The notes below the pieces were generated by a model, which saw nothing but the letters and a program-made list of their open reading frames with translations, did no database searches and was not told the DNA's origin. A DNA stretch of 64,000 bases, taken from the NCBI GenBank assembly GCA_038879095.1, contig JAVZUI010000001.1, positions 54,395 through 118,394 of the forward strand, in the 5' to 3' direction. The position numbers and the translations under genes are program-made. The stretch's first letter is position 1. Every line of letters begins with the position of its first letter. This stretch comes from Pyrobaculum sp038879095. GTDB taxonomy: Archaea > Thermoproteota > Thermoprotei > Thermoproteales > Thermoproteaceae. Below, one piece after another: positions 49,114 to 58,229 of this stretch.

Positions 49114-50468
49114 AGCTTTGCCACGTGTGTGGGCCTTTTCAACGCCAGCTCCGCCGCCTCGACTAGAAGCTCGCTGAGGGTCGGGTGGGGGTGTATCACC
49201 AGCGCCAAGTCGTCCAGCGTGGCGTGGAACTCCACCAAGACGCTTGCCTCCCCTGCCAGCTCTGAGAGGCCTCTGCCCACGCCGTGTACGCCCAGAACCC
49301 TACGGCTCTCCGTATCGTAGACCAGCTTTACGTACCCCCTCGTGTCTCCCAACGCCGCCGCTCTGCCGGAGATCGAGAGCGGCACTTTGACGGAAGACGC
49401 CTTGATCCCGGCGGCCTTCGCCTCCTCCTCTGTGAGGCCCACCGACACGACCTCAGGGTCGCTGAATACCACCGAGGGGACCGCCAGAGGTTCGTAGTAG
49501 GACCTCTTCCCCATGGCGGCTTCAGCGGCCACTTTCCCCTGGGCGTAGGCCTTGTGGGCGAAGTAGGGGGGGCCCGCCACGTCGCCTGCCGCATATACCC
49601 AAGGCAACGACGTCCTCATCTGGCCGTCCACAACGGCATGTCCCCGTTCGTCTGTCTTGATCATCGCGGCGAAGTGGCCCAGCCTGGGCCTCCGGCCAGT
49701 CGCCACCACGACGTACTCCACCGAAATTTTTTCCTCTGAGGGGCCCGTCAAGACCGCCTCGACGCCCCCAGGGCCTTCTTTCAAGGACGCCACTTTAGTC
49801 GACGTGCGGACCCGCACGCCGAGCTCTGCCAAGTATCTGCCCAAGGCCTGGCCTAGGTCCTTGTCCAGCGATGGCAACAAGACGTCAATTACTTCCACTA
49901 GGTGAACCTCGGCGCCCGCCTTGGCGAATATGGTGGCCAGCTCCACCCCCGCGGCGCCGCCGCCTACTACCAACACCGTGCTTGGAAGCTCTTCTAGAGT
50001 CAAGGCGCCGCGCGTGTCGAGCACTCTTTTGCTAAACGACACGCCGGGCGGGGCGCTGGGGGAGCTCCCCGTCGCCAAGATCAACGCGTCTGTCTTAATT
50101 CTCTCCTCTCCCGCCACGACTTCCCTGTCCCCGCCCGGCGACGCCTCGGCCTTAACCACCTCCACGCCGTTTGTCTTTAGCAAATACGCAACCCCGCTCC
50201 TCAGCCTAGCCACGACGGTCTCTCTCCATTTTTGCAAAGCCTTCCAGTTAAGCCTTGGGCTGGCCGCCAACCCCATCGCCTCGCCGTCGGCCGCCAGTTT
50301 GTACAAATCCACTACGTGTAGAAGAGTCTTTGAGGGTATGCAGGCCCAGTTGGTACACTCGCCTCCCAGCTCCCCCAACTCTATCAACTTCACCTCGGCC
50401 CCCAGCTGAGCCGCCCTAATGGCCGCCACGTAGCCGGCAGGCCCACCGCCAACTACCACCACCTTCAT
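49110..50468 (-). CDS. lpdA: Dihydrolipoamide dehydrogenase (E3)
   Basis: 452 aa. FAD motif VVVGGGPAGYVAAIRAAQLG, redox disulfide CTNWACIPSK (CX4C), NAD motif VVGGGAAGVELATIFAKAGA, second FAD motif WVYAAGDVAGPPYFAHKAYA, and dimer-interface HPHPTLSELLVEA. Recycles the E2 lipoyl group with NAD. Couples to E2 and lipB by ATGA overlaps. Confidence 0.95.
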   Translation of the reverse strand: MKVVVVGGGPAGYVAAIRAAQLGAEVKLIELGELGGECTNWACIPSKTLLHVVDLYKLAADGEAMGLAASPRLNWKALQKWRETVVARLRSGVAYLLKTNGVEVVKAEASPGGDREVVAGEERIKTDALILATGSSPSAPPGVSFSKRVLDTRGALTLEELPSTVLVVGGGAAGVELATIFAKAGAEVHLVEVIDVLLPSLDKDLGQALGRYLAELGVRVRTSTKVASLKEGPGGVEAVLTGPSEEKISVEYVVVATGRRPRLGHFAAMIKTDERGHAVVDGQMRTSLPWVYAAGDVAGPPYFAHKAYAQGKVAAEAAMGKRSYYEPLAVPSVVFSDPEVVSVGLTEEEAKAAGIKASSVKVPLSISGRAAALGDTRGYVKLVYDTESRRVLGVHGVGRGLSELAGEASVLVEFHATLDDLALVIHPHPTLSELLVEAAELALKRPTHVAKL

Positions 50469-51637
50469 GCGTACAGCAACATCAACTCCGGATTTTCGAG
50501 AAGCTCCCTAATCCTGTTGGCAAACCTAGCCACGTAGCCCCCGTCCACCACTCTGTGGTCAAAGCCTACCACCAGCTGGACCACGTGCCTAGGCTCCACC
50601 TTGCCGTCTACCACTCTGGGGACCTCCCTAATCCTCCCCACCGCTAAGATGGCGGACTCTGGATAGTTTATAATAGGTAACCCGCCGACGCCCCCTATGG
50701 CGCCGATGTTAGTGATGGTGAAGGTGGACCCCCTCACGTCTTCTAGCGACAGCTTTCCTGCCCTGGCCCTCTCGGCTAGGTCAGAGGCCTCTTTTGCGAT
50801 GTCTAATATCCCCTTCCTATCGGCGTCTTTTACAACCACGACGACGAGCCCCTGTTCAGTATCCACAGCCACGCCTAAGTGGACCCTCTTTTTCACCACA
50901 ATCTCGCCCCTGGCCTCGTCAAAAGAAGAGTTGAGCAACGGGTACTCCCTAAGCGCTATCGTCACGGCCTTGGCGACGAAGGGCAGGTAAGTAAGCTTCA
51001 CACCCCTCTCAGCCGCCAGGGGCTCAAGCCTTTTCTTCAACTTCACCAACTCGGTGACGTCCGCCTCCTCTATGTGGTACGCGTGTGGAATTGCAGAGGC
51101 GGACTTGACCATCTTCTCCGCCACAGCCCTTCTGATGCCCCTCACCGGTATCCTCTCCTCCTCACTTAAAGGCGCAGGCAGCGCGGTGGGTTGAGGTGGC
51201 GTTTCTTGTACGGCGGCTTGTCTCGCCGCGGCTTCGGCGGCTTTTTTCACGTCTTCTACTGTAATCACGCCGCCGGGCCCCGTGCCCTTGACTGTGGATA
51301 GGTCTATCCCAAGCTCTCTGGCCAGCCTTCTAGCTGCCGGCATGGCCGCGGGCCGCCGAGCCTGCTGTGGCTCGGGCTGTGGCGGAGGTGGCTTCGCCTC
51401 CGCCGCCTCTTCTATAACACAAAGCGTCTGGCCCACCTTGACCACCTCCCCCTCCCTTACCAATATCTTTACCACCCTGCCGGTGGCCGGGGAGGGGAGC
51501 GTCACGTTTGCCTTCTCGGTCATGACGTCAACCAGGGGATCTCCCTCTTTTACAAAGTCGCCCTCCTTTACGTGCCACTTAGTCACCTCGCCCTCGACGA
51601 GGCCTTCGCCTAGGTCTGGGAACTTAAACTCGATCAT
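50465..51637 (-). CDS. 2-oxoacid dehydrogenase E2 acyltransferase
   Basis: 390 aa. Lipoyl domain 1-78 with Lys42 in VMTEKANVTLPSPATG; Pro/Ala/Gln linker; peripheral subunit-binding domain about 98-135 (MPAARRLARELGIDLSTVKG); catalytic domain from about 165, with GVAVDTEQGLVVVVVKDAD and active site VVGFDHRVVDGG. Core of the complex. Single lipoyl domain. ATGA overlaps at both ends. Confidence 0.95.
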   Translation of the reverse strand: MIEFKFPDLGEGLVEGEVTKWHVKEGDFVKEGDPLVDVMTEKANVTLPSPATGRVVKILVREGEVVKVGQTLCVIEEAAEAKPPPPQPEPQQARRPAAMPAARRLARELGIDLSTVKGTGPGGVITVEDVKKAAEAAARQAAVQETPPQPTALPAPLSEEERIPVRGIRRAVAEKMVKSASAIPHAYHIEEADVTELVKLKKRLEPLAAERGVKLTYLPFVAKAVTIALREYPLLNSSFDEARGEIVVKKRVHLGVAVDTEQGLVVVVVKDADRKGILDIAKEASDLAERARAGKLSLEDVRGSTFTITNIGAIGGVGGLPIINYPESAILAVGRIREVPRVVDGKVEPRHVVQLVVGFDHRVVDGGYVARFANRIRELLENPELMLLYA

Positions 51638-52605
51638 TTGTACAAGAGGGCCTTCTCCACCGCCTTTACTATCCTCTCCACAGTGGGGGCGTATATGTGG
51701 TCTTGGGCCACGGGGCTCTGCGGCACGTCGGGCCCTGCGACGCGTATAATAGGCGCCACCAAGTACTCCATAGCCTTCTCCGCCACTAGGGCAGCCACCT
51801 CGGCTCCTACTCCCCCGGTCTTAGGCGAGTCGTGGACTATCACAAGCCTCCCCGTCTTCTCCACGCTTTTCTTAACTGTGTCGAAGTCCAGGGGGTTTAG
51901 GGTCTGTAAGTCGACCACCTCCACCGAGGCCTTGGCCTTCTCGGCGGCTTCTATACAGCGATGAACCATGGCGCCGTAGGTCACCACAGTCACGTCGTCT
52001 CCGCTTCTTGCAATCCTCGCTTGGCCGATCGGCACCACGTAGTCGCCCTCGGGCACCTCCTCCTTGGGGGCTCTGTACAAGACCTTAGGCTCTAAAAACA
52101 CCACGGGGTCTTCCCCCCTTATGGCCGACTTGAGGAGGCCCTTGGCGTTGTACGGAGTAGACGGCGCCACGACCACTAGGCCCGGCGTGTGTACGAAGTA
52201 CGCCTCGGGGCTTTGGCTGTGGTAGAGGCCGGCCTTCACCCCAGACCCCACAGGCGCCCTCACCACCATGGGAGCCTTGTAGTTGCCGCCAGACCTATAC
52301 CTCAGCTTTGCCACGTGGTTTATAAGCTCGTCTGCCCCCTGCCAGATGAAGTCCACAAACTGGATCTCCGCCACGGGCCTCAGCCCCGCCATGGCCATGC
52401 CCAGGGCGAAGCCTATAATGCCCCCCTCGTTGAGAGGCGTGTCTACGACCCGATGTGGGCCGAAACGTTCGTAGAGGCCCTCGGTGACTAAGAAGACGCC
52501 TCCCTTCTTCCCCACGTCTTCGCCCAGGACCACCACGCTGTCGTCTCTCTCCATCTCTTCGTGTAGCGCCATGTTTATAGCCTTGGCCATGTTTACGAGA
52601 GGCAT
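51634..52605 (-). CDS. 2-oxoacid dehydrogenase E1 beta
   Basis: 323 aa. INMALHEEMERDDSVVVLGE, then GVFLVTEGLYERFGPHRVVD, PLNEGGIIGFALGMAMAGLR and FVDFIWQGADELINHVAKLR, all E1 beta hallmarks; VIVHDSPKTGGVGAEVAALV near the end. Heterotetramer with E1 alpha. The start is one base from the E1 alpha stop. Confidence 0.95.
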   Translation of the reverse strand: MPLVNMAKAINMALHEEMERDDSVVVLGEDVGKKGGVFLVTEGLYERFGPHRVVDTPLNEGGIIGFALGMAMAGLRPVAEIQFVDFIWQGADELINHVAKLRYRSGGNYKAPMVVRAPVGSGVKAGLYHSQSPEAYFVHTPGLVVVAPSTPYNAKGLLKSAIRGEDPVVFLEPKVLYRAPKEEVPEGDYVVPIGQARIARSGDDVTVVTYGAMVHRCIEAAEKAKASVEVVDLQTLNPLDFDTVKKSVEKTGRLVIVHDSPKTGGVGAEVAALVAEKAMEYLVAPIIRVAGPDVPQSPVAQDHIYAPTVERIVKAVEKALLYK

Positions 52606-52606
52606 G

Positions 52607-53719
52607 TCAAAGCTCCTCTAGCTGTTCTTTAAGAGACTGTGGGACAAAGCTGTAGACGTCCTCAATAATTTCCTCCTTCGGCGGATCTGGGTATGCCTCT
52701 GCCTCTTTGGCGGCCGCCTTAACCTCTGCCTCCGCCTCCTCCCAGAGATGTTTGACCTCTTTTTCAGTCAACACACCCGTCCTCGTGAAGTAGGTCTCCA
52801 CTCTTGCGATGGGGTCCCACCTCCTCTGCTCCTCCACCTCCTTGGGGTCTCTATACCTAGTGAGCGGGTCGTCGGCTGTGGTGTGAGGCCCGAATCTGTA
52901 CGTCAACAGCTCCACCAACACAGGCTCCCCAGACCTGGCGCTACTGACGGCGTAGTGAGCCGCCTTTAACACAGCCAGCAGGTCCATCCCGTCGGCGGCC
53001 AGCCCCTTAATCCCGTAGGCAACGGCCTTCACGGCCAGCCTCCCCACGGCGGTCTGCCTAGACACCGGCACAGAAATGGCGTAGCCGTTGTTGTATACGT
53101 AGAAAACCACAGGGGTTTTAAAAACCCCGGCGAAGTTCAGCCCCGTGTGGAACCCGTTGGTAGAAGTCCCCCCGTCGCCCATGTAGGCGGCCACCACCTC
53201 GCGCCTACCCCGGTACCTCAACGCGTAGGCAAACCCCGCCGCGTATATGAACTGATGGCCTATGGGCGCCCCAATTGAGAGAACACGCCACTTGGAGAAG
53301 CCGCCCCACTCCACTGAGAGGTTCCTGCCCTTGTCCGGGTCCCCCCTTTTCGCAAAAAACTTAGCCCACAGCAACTCCAAGGGGACGCCGCGTATTAAGA
53401 GAAGCGTCAAGTTGCGGTAGTAGGGGGCCACCCAGTCCTCGGGAGTTAAGACGTGTGCAGTCCCCGCGTCGGCCGCCTCGTGGCCCTCGTGAGGCGCGTA
53501 GGTGGACTTCACCTTGCCCATTCTGTGGTACATCAAGGCGTATCTGTCGAGGACCCTCCCCAACACCATGTATCTGTAAAGCTTTACAAGCTCGGCGTCT
53601 GTTGGCTTGTAGCCCATGTTAAAAGTAGACTCGTCCACATCTCCGCCTGGGCGGAGCACTCTTAAGACCTGCGGCTCTCTCACCTCAGTTAAAAACTCTT
53701 TACTTAATTCAATTAACAT
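52607..53719 (-). CDS. 2-oxoacid dehydrogenase E1 alpha
   Basis: 370 aa. TPP motif MGDGGTSTNGFHTGLNFAGV through YNNGYAIS, and the loop LTYRFGPHTTADDPLTRYRD typical of the branched-chain 2-oxoacid type. Archaeal complexes of this kind favour branched-chain 2-oxoacids or pyruvate; substrate inferred. First gene of the five-gene operon, from a TATA box about 25 bases upstream. Confidence 0.95.
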   Translation of the reverse strand: MLIELSKEFLTEVREPQVLRVLRPGGDVDESTFNMGYKPTDAELVKLYRYMVLGRVLDRYALMYHRMGKVKSTYAPHEGHEAADAGTAHVLTPEDWVAPYYRNLTLLLIRGVPLELLWAKFFAKRGDPDKGRNLSVEWGGFSKWRVLSIGAPIGHQFIYAAGFAYALRYRGRREVVAAYMGDGGTSTNGFHTGLNFAGVFKTPVVFYVYNNGYAISVPVSRQTAVGRLAVKAVAYGIKGLAADGMDLLAVLKAAHYAVSSARSGEPVLVELLTYRFGPHTTADDPLTRYRDPKEVEEQRRWDPIARVETYFTRTGVLTEKEVKHLWEEAEAEVKAAAKEAEAYPDPPKEEIIEDVYSFVPQSLKEQLEEL

Positions 53720-53736
53720 TGAAAAGAATCCTTTTT

Positions 53737-53749
53737 GAATTAAAAAATG
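53737..53749 (-). promoter_or_regulatory. TATA box of the 2-oxoacid dehydrogenase operon
   Basis: Minus strand CATTTTTTAATTC, centred about 24 bases before ATG 53719; separates this operon from lipA just upstream. Confidence 0.6.
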
Positions 53750-53763
53750 TTTTTGTAAATAAT

Positions 53764-54639
53764 TTACGAATTCTCTATTTTCCTCACCGCGGTTTTATAT
53801 AGCTCCTCCGCCTTGTAAGAGCTACGCACCAACGGCGCAGACGCCACCGCCTTAAAGCCCAGGGAATAGGCAAGCTCTTCAAGCGCCTTGAACTCCTCCG
53901 GAGGCACCCACCTGGCCACTGGGAGGTGGCGCGGGCTTCTGCTGGGCCTTACGTACTGGCCTATGGTCACAATGTCCACGTCGGCTTTTCTCAAGTCGTC
54001 TAACGCTTCCGCCACCTCTTCCAGAGTCTCCCCCAGCCCCAGCATTAGCCCAGACTTGGTGACCTTGGCGCCCAGATCCTTGGCGGTCTTTAAGACGCGT
54101 AGAGAGACGTCGTAAGAGGCCCTCTTGTCTCTGACCAGCGGCGTCAGGCGCCTTACGGTTTCCAAATTGTGGGCAAAGACGTCGGGCCCCGCCTCCACCA
54201 CAGTCCTCACAGACTCCACAGAGCCTCTAAAGTCCGGGGTCAACACTTCCACCGCCGCGCCCGGGGCCATGCGCTTCACTGCGGCGACCACGGCGGCGAA
54301 CTGGCCGGCGCCGCCGTCCGGCAAGTCGTCTCTATCCACAGAGGTTATCACCACGTACCTCAGCCCCAGCCTCCTCACGGCCTCGGCCACTCTGTAAGGC
54401 TCCAGCGGGTCCACATAGCCCCTCGGGTCGCCCGTCTTCACCGAGCAGAACCTACAGGCCCTTGTACACACCTCTCCCAAAATCATAAACGTGGCCGTCC
54501 CCCCGCCCCAACAGGAGAAGACGTTGGGACACCTCGCCCCCTCACACACAGTATAGACCCCCAGCCTGTTAAGCACCTCCCTCACCTCTCTCATCTTCTC
54601 GTAGTCCCCCGCCCTAACTGTAAGCCACGGCGGAATCAC
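53764..54639 (-). CDS. lipA: Lipoyl synthase LipA
   Basis: 291 aa. Auxiliary cluster motif CEGARCPNVFSCW (CX4CX5C) at about 33-45, radical SAM motif CTRACRFCSV at about 58-67, VVITSVDRDDLPDGGAGQFA, and the C-terminal RSSY with the conserved Ser ligand. Inserts sulfur at C6 and C8 of octanoyl-E2, working with LipB of the neighbouring operon. ATGA overlap with the VOC gene. Confidence 0.96.
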   Translation of the reverse strand: MIPPWLTVRAGDYEKMREVREVLNRLGVYTVCEGARCPNVFSCWGGGTATFMILGEVCTRACRFCSVKTGDPRGYVDPLEPYRVAEAVRRLGLRYVVITSVDRDDLPDGGAGQFAAVVAAVKRMAPGAAVEVLTPDFRGSVESVRTVVEAGPDVFAHNLETVRRLTPLVRDKRASYDVSLRVLKTAKDLGAKVTKSGLMLGLGETLEEVAEALDDLRKADVDIVTIGQYVRPSRSPRHLPVARWVPPEEFKALEELAYSLGFKAVASAPLVRSSYKAEELYKTAVRKIENS

Positions 54640-55331
54640 GGCCCACTTAACTCAACGCCCAGGGGGTCCACCCCACAGACCGCCAGCCCGAGCTCTAGCC
54701 GTAGAAGGCCGGCGCCCTCTCTCGGCGGCTGAACGGGCCAGGAGTTAAAAGCCAAGTGGTGGTGGTAGTCGCCGTAGGCCATGAACACAGCCCCACGCCA
54801 CCTCCCCGTCACTCTAAAGCCTAACGCCGCGTAGAAGCGCTCTGCCTCCGCAACTTTGTCGGTCCTCATGTGTACATGCCCAAGCCTCGGCCTTCCCGGC
54901 GCAACCCCGGCGTCAGACAAGAGGGCCCTCACGTCGAGGGGTAGGGTGTCCATCGACACGTAGCCCTGCCGGTCTCTGCGCCAGAGGTCCCTGGGCTTGT
55001 CTACGTAAAGCTCTACGCCGATGCCGTCGAAGTCCCTTACGTACACCGACTCGGAAACCAAGTGGTCTGCGAAGCCCTCTACCACCTCTTCGAATTCTAA
55101 AACTCTGCGCAACACGGCGCCGAGGCTCCTTCTGTCGGGCAACAAAAGCGCCACATGGTACAGATAAGTGCCCGGCGGATGCCTGGCCTCCCCCTCCACG
55201 AGCCTCAAGGCGCAGCCGCCCACGCAGAGGGCCCCGCCCCTCTTCTCCACCTCAAGGCCGAGTATCTTGCCGTAGAACTCCTCGGCGTCTTTTAAGCTCG
55301 ACACAGCCAGCGTCGCACTTTTCAGCACCAT
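54636..55331 (-). CDS. VOC/glyoxalase-fold dioxygenase-like protein
   Basis: 231 aa, two-domain VOC fold. Repeats with LKSATLAVSSLKDAEEFYGK, then HVALLLPDRRSLGAVLRRVL, and LGHVHMRTDKVAEAERFYAA, FMAYGDYHHHLAFNSWPVQP; His in HVA, HVH, HHH and Glu near the end are the usual metal ligands. Close to catechol 2,3-dioxygenase-like proteins; substrate unknown. Part of the lipA/pirin operon. Confidence 0.85.
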   Translation of the reverse strand: MVLKSATLAVSSLKDAEEFYGKILGLEVEKRGGALCVGGCALRLVEGEARHPPGTYLYHVALLLPDRRSLGAVLRRVLEFEEVVEGFADHLVSESVYVRDFDGIGVELYVDKPRDLWRRDRQGYVSMDTLPLDVRALLSDAGVAPGRPRLGHVHMRTDKVAEAERFYAALGFRVTGRWRGAVFMAYGDYHHHLAFNSWPVQPPREGAGLLRLELGLAVCGVDPLGVELSGP

Positions 55332-55332
55332 A

Positions 55333-56145
55333 CTACACGACGATTTTATACACTCTGGGCAGCTCCACGCCCAAGGCCTCCGCCTTCGCCTCGGCGAGAT
55401 CGACGTAGTACACGCGGCGGAAGGCGTAGACGAGCACGTCGCCGGCGCACGCGATGTTGGTGGAGCCGAAGGTTGGGCTTTCTAAAACCATGGGAAGGTT
55501 ATCCCACACAACTCCGTCTTTAGAAACCCACAGAGGCTTCGGCGACATCTCCTGGGCCACGTAGAGCCCAGAGCATTTAACTATGCCGTGGACGTAGCCC
55601 CACGCGCCGTTCGCCTCCTCAAAGTTGTTAAGATCTTCCGTCAAGTAGATCCCGGAGGCTGTGCCGATTAGCAGACGACCCTCGGCCACGTGTAAGACGT
55701 GCTGATCTGCGTACAGAGGCGCAGGCGTCAAGTCGCCCAGCGCCGGCCCCGCCATTAAATCCCCCACCTCCGCGGAGGCCACCCACCTCTCCGAAAACAT
55801 TGCCAAGTCTGTGAAGTGCGGCCTGTACCCAGGCTCAGGGAAGTACCAATGCCTCTCCTCGGCTAGCTTGGAGTAGTCCGCCACCACCCCGCCGCTCTCT
55901 AAATCCACTAGCCGAGGCCCGCCTAAAGACGCCACGGGGAGGCCGCCGGCATCCCTCAACGCCCAGCACTCGCCCCTCAGAACCACCTCGCCGTCGCGGC
56001 TCAAAACGCCCACGTCCGGAGAACACAGGTAGAGCTCCCCCCTCCACCGCATCCCGTCCACGAGCCAGACGCCGCGACAACACCTCTCCTCTGCCCGGCC
56101 GCCGGCCAGCTCGTAAAGCCCGTCCTCCGTCAAGAAGTACATCAC
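55333..56145 (-). CDS. Beta-propeller-like hypothetical protein
   Basis: 270 aa made of repeated short strand blocks (YFLTEDGLYELAGGRAEERC, LLIGTASGIYLTEDLNNFEE, PLWVSKDGVVWDNLPMV), with recurrent W/Y-x-S-x-D-G motifs like sialidase or BNR-type propellers. Probably a five- or six-bladed propeller. No signal peptide. Overlaps pirin by ATGA and ends one base before the VOC start. Confidence 0.65.
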   Translation of the reverse strand: MMYFLTEDGLYELAGGRAEERCCRGVWLVDGMRWRGELYLCSPDVGVLSRDGEVVLRGECWALRDAGGLPVASLGGPRLVDLESGGVVADYSKLAEERHWYFPEPGYRPHFTDLAMFSERWVASAEVGDLMAGPALGDLTPAPLYADQHVLHVAEGRLLIGTASGIYLTEDLNNFEEANGAWGYVHGIVKCSGLYVAQEMSPKPLWVSKDGVVWDNLPMVLESPTFGSTNIACAGDVLVYAFRRVYYVDLAEAKAEALGVELPRVYKIVV

Positions 56146-57044
56146 TTAAAGTAGTCGTACTCCACAGCCTTCTTCTTCACAAAGGTGCCCTCTTGAAGCT
56201 CTCTAAAGGCCTGCCATATCTCCTCCCAGGTGTTCATGACAATAGGCCCCCTCCACGCTACGGGCTCCCCCAGCGGCCTCCCAGAGAGCAGGAGGAACTT
56301 GCCCTCGCCCACCGCCTTCACCTCGCCGCCAGACCTGTCGAAAATTGCCAGCTCCCCCCTCCCCACCTCCCTCCCGTTGAGGGACACGCTGCCCTCGTAG
56401 ACGTATGCAAGCACGGTGTGGCCTTCCTTGGCGGCGAAGGCGAAGGAGGCGCCCTCCTCCACCCTCACGTCCATGTAGACCACGGGTACGTGTAGGTCCG
56501 AGGCTGGCCCCTCCACGACGCCGGTGCCCGGCTCGTAGAGCCGTCCCGCAATGAGGACCGCCTCGGCGCCTTCGTCGGTCCTAACCCGTGGCACCAGCTC
56601 CCTTCTGAGGTTCTTGTAACGGGGGTCTGTCATCTTCTTGGCCCTGGGCAGGTTTACCCAAAGCTGAAAGCCGAAGACCTCCGGGTCCACCTCCTCCACG
56701 TCGCCGCGCCTAACTCTTGCGGGCCGGGGCATCTCCTCGTGGAAGATCCCGCTTCCAGCCGTCATCCACTGTACGTCGCCTGTCCTAATCACGCCCTCCA
56801 CGCCGGTGGAGTCGGCGTGCTTCACCTCGCCCTTCAAGAGGTAGGTAACCGTCTCAATGCCTCTGTGGGGGTGCCAGGGGAACCCCATGAGGTACTCGTG
56901 GGGGTACCGAGAGCCGAAGTGGTCGAGGAGGAGGAAGGGGTCTGTGAGCTCTGCCAGCTCCAATCCGCCGAAGACTCTGTACAATTTGACGCCGGCCCCG
57001 TCGTGTGTCCAATTGCCCTTAATTACATATTTCACACCACTCAT
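56142..57044 (-). CDS. Pirin family protein
   Basis: 300 aa. Metal site GFPWHPHRGIETVTYLLKGE with HADSTG and IFHEEMP, the His/His/His/Glu of the pirin N-cupin; C-terminal cupin is more diverged. Pirins bind Fe and can have quercetinase activity. First gene of the operon pirin, propeller-like, VOC, lipA; TATA box at 57063-57072. Confidence 0.9.
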   Translation of the reverse strand: MSGVKYVIKGNWTHDGAGVKLYRVFGGLELAELTDPFLLLDHFGSRYPHEYLMGFPWHPHRGIETVTYLLKGEVKHADSTGVEGVIRTGDVQWMTAGSGIFHEEMPRPARVRRGDVEEVDPEVFGFQLWVNLPRAKKMTDPRYKNLRRELVPRVRTDEGAEAVLIAGRLYEPGTGVVEGPASDLHVPVVYMDVRVEEGASFAFAAKEGHTVLAYVYEGSVSLNGREVGRGELAIFDRSGGEVKAVGEGKFLLLSGRPLGEPVAWRGPIVMNTWEEIWQAFRELQEGTFVKKKAVEYDYFK

Positions 57045-57062
57045 GTATATATCTCGATATAA

Positions 57063-57072
57063 CGTTATAATT
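57063..57072 (-). promoter_or_regulatory. TATA box of the pirin operon
   Basis: Minus strand AATTATAACG, centred about 24 bases before ATG 57044. A second A/T-rich patch (TATATAC) lies right before the start. Confidence 0.6.
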
Positions 57073-57552
57073 CTATCTACGCATGAACACTACGGCGTCG
57101 TGGTCCACCGGTATCTCCACCAGCCTAAACTTAGTGTTGTCCCCAACTACGGAGAAGGGCTGGGGTTCTACGTGCACCACTTCGCCGAACTCTATGTGTT
57201 CTAAGTACTCCAAGGCCACTGCCCCCTCGTACACGGGGTACCCCGTCAGTTGCCTCCTCACCACCTGCTCCGAAATGCCGAACGGCACCTTCATAACCAC
57301 CCTGGTGGCCTCGGGGGGGCTGGCGGGCTCTAGGTAAAACTCAGCCTCGATGTCCATCCTCTCCCAGCCGTAGTAGGGGTAGAGAAGATAGGCAATTTCC
57401 CGAGACACCCCCCTACACGGCCCCGCCGCGGCCTTGGCCACCGCCCTCCTGCCGCCTCTGCTCCTCACCTCCACGTAGGGCCCCACCTCTTCTAAAAAGA
57501 CGACGGGTCTGTAGTCGAGAATTGACCGAGTCTTACACAGACGGAGCCACAC
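57073..57552 (-). CDS. Hypothetical protein
   Basis: 159 aa, soluble, strand-rich; includes CRGVSREIAYLLYPYYGWER and a Tyr-rich centre. The start lies inside the end of the upstream gene (20-base overlap). No recognised domain; possible partner of 57533-57979. Confidence 0.6.
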   Translation of the reverse strand: MWLRLCKTRSILDYRPVVFLEEVGPYVEVRSRGGRRAVAKAAAGPCRGVSREIAYLLYPYYGWERMDIEAEFYLEPASPPEATRVVMKVPFGISEQVVRRQLTGYPVYEGAVALEYLEHIEFGEVVHVEPQPFSVVGDNTKFRLVEIPVDHDAVVFMRR

Positions 57553-57979
57553 CTCCCACAGTCGATATGGTTTTAATTTTTTCCAGCCATCGAGAGAGGG
57601 TCTCCACAGCTTTTTTAAACACGTCGGGGGCTACGTCAGTCTTGCATACGCAGCCCACCGCGCCGTCTGCGTTTTCTACTAAGTACACCCCGTCTTCGCC
57701 GAGCGCCGCCAACAGCCCGTAGTCAGAGGCTGAGAAGTATTCTAAATACGGCGGCCCTACCCTTGCGGACTTCTTCTCCACACACGCCGGCGCCGCCGTT
57801 AGGCGAAGGGCCTCTGTCAAATCAGGCGCTTTTATACACCGGCCCCCGCTGTACAAAACATCGCCCCACATGTAGAGGTCGTCCCAGAGGGTGAGCTCTT
57901 TACCTGTATTACAAGGCTGGCCAACTTTTTTGATGTATGTTTTAAGCAGTTCGAAAAAATCGAGGAGGTTTATAGACAT
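57533..57979 (-). CDS. Hypothetical protein next to tusA
   Basis: 148 aa. Contains paired cysteines (GGRCIKAPDLTEAL, AACVEKKSA, VGCVCKTDVAPDV), the last a CxC, so metal or redox chemistry is possible. It follows the TusA gene by zero bases and overlaps the next gene, forming a three-gene run with tusA first. Unknown function, perhaps linked to sulfur transfer. Confidence 0.6.
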   Translation of the reverse strand: MSINLLDFFELLKTYIKKVGQPCNTGKELTLWDDLYMWGDVLYSGGRCIKAPDLTEALRLTAAPACVEKKSARVGPPYLEYFSASDYGLLAALGEDGVYLVENADGAVGCVCKTDVAPDVFKKAVETLSRWLEKIKTISTVGGVAPSV

Positions 57980-58207
57980 CTATTTTAGCCTCTTCACTAC
58001 AATTTTCAAAGCCCCGTCGGGAAGCCTCTCTGAGGACACCACCTCGTGCCCCATTCGCTTAGCCCAGGCCCTTATGTCGGGGTCGGCGGCGGGGTCTGTG
58101 GCGAGTATTTCCAAGACGTCGCCGACTTGCACCTCGTTTATCGCCTTGGCAGTCTCCATTACTGGAATTGGGCAGAACTTGCCTCTTACGTCTAGCACCT
58201 TTGGCAT
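57980..58207 (-). CDS. tusA: TusA-family sulfur carrier
   Basis: 75 aa. LDVRGKFCPIPVMETAKAIN with the canonical CPxP and Cys12, then LEILATDPAADPDIRAWAKR and MGHEVVSSERLPDG. Carries persulfide sulfur to DsrE-type proteins or other acceptors. Likely a partner for the intact DsrE-family proteins of the dsr region, 14 kb away. Confidence 0.93.
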   Translation of the reverse strand: MPKVLDVRGKFCPIPVMETAKAINEVQVGDVLEILATDPAADPDIRAWAKRMGHEVVSSERLPDGALKIVVKRLK

Positions 58208-58229
58208 ATGGGAGACGGTGGCTGAGGTT

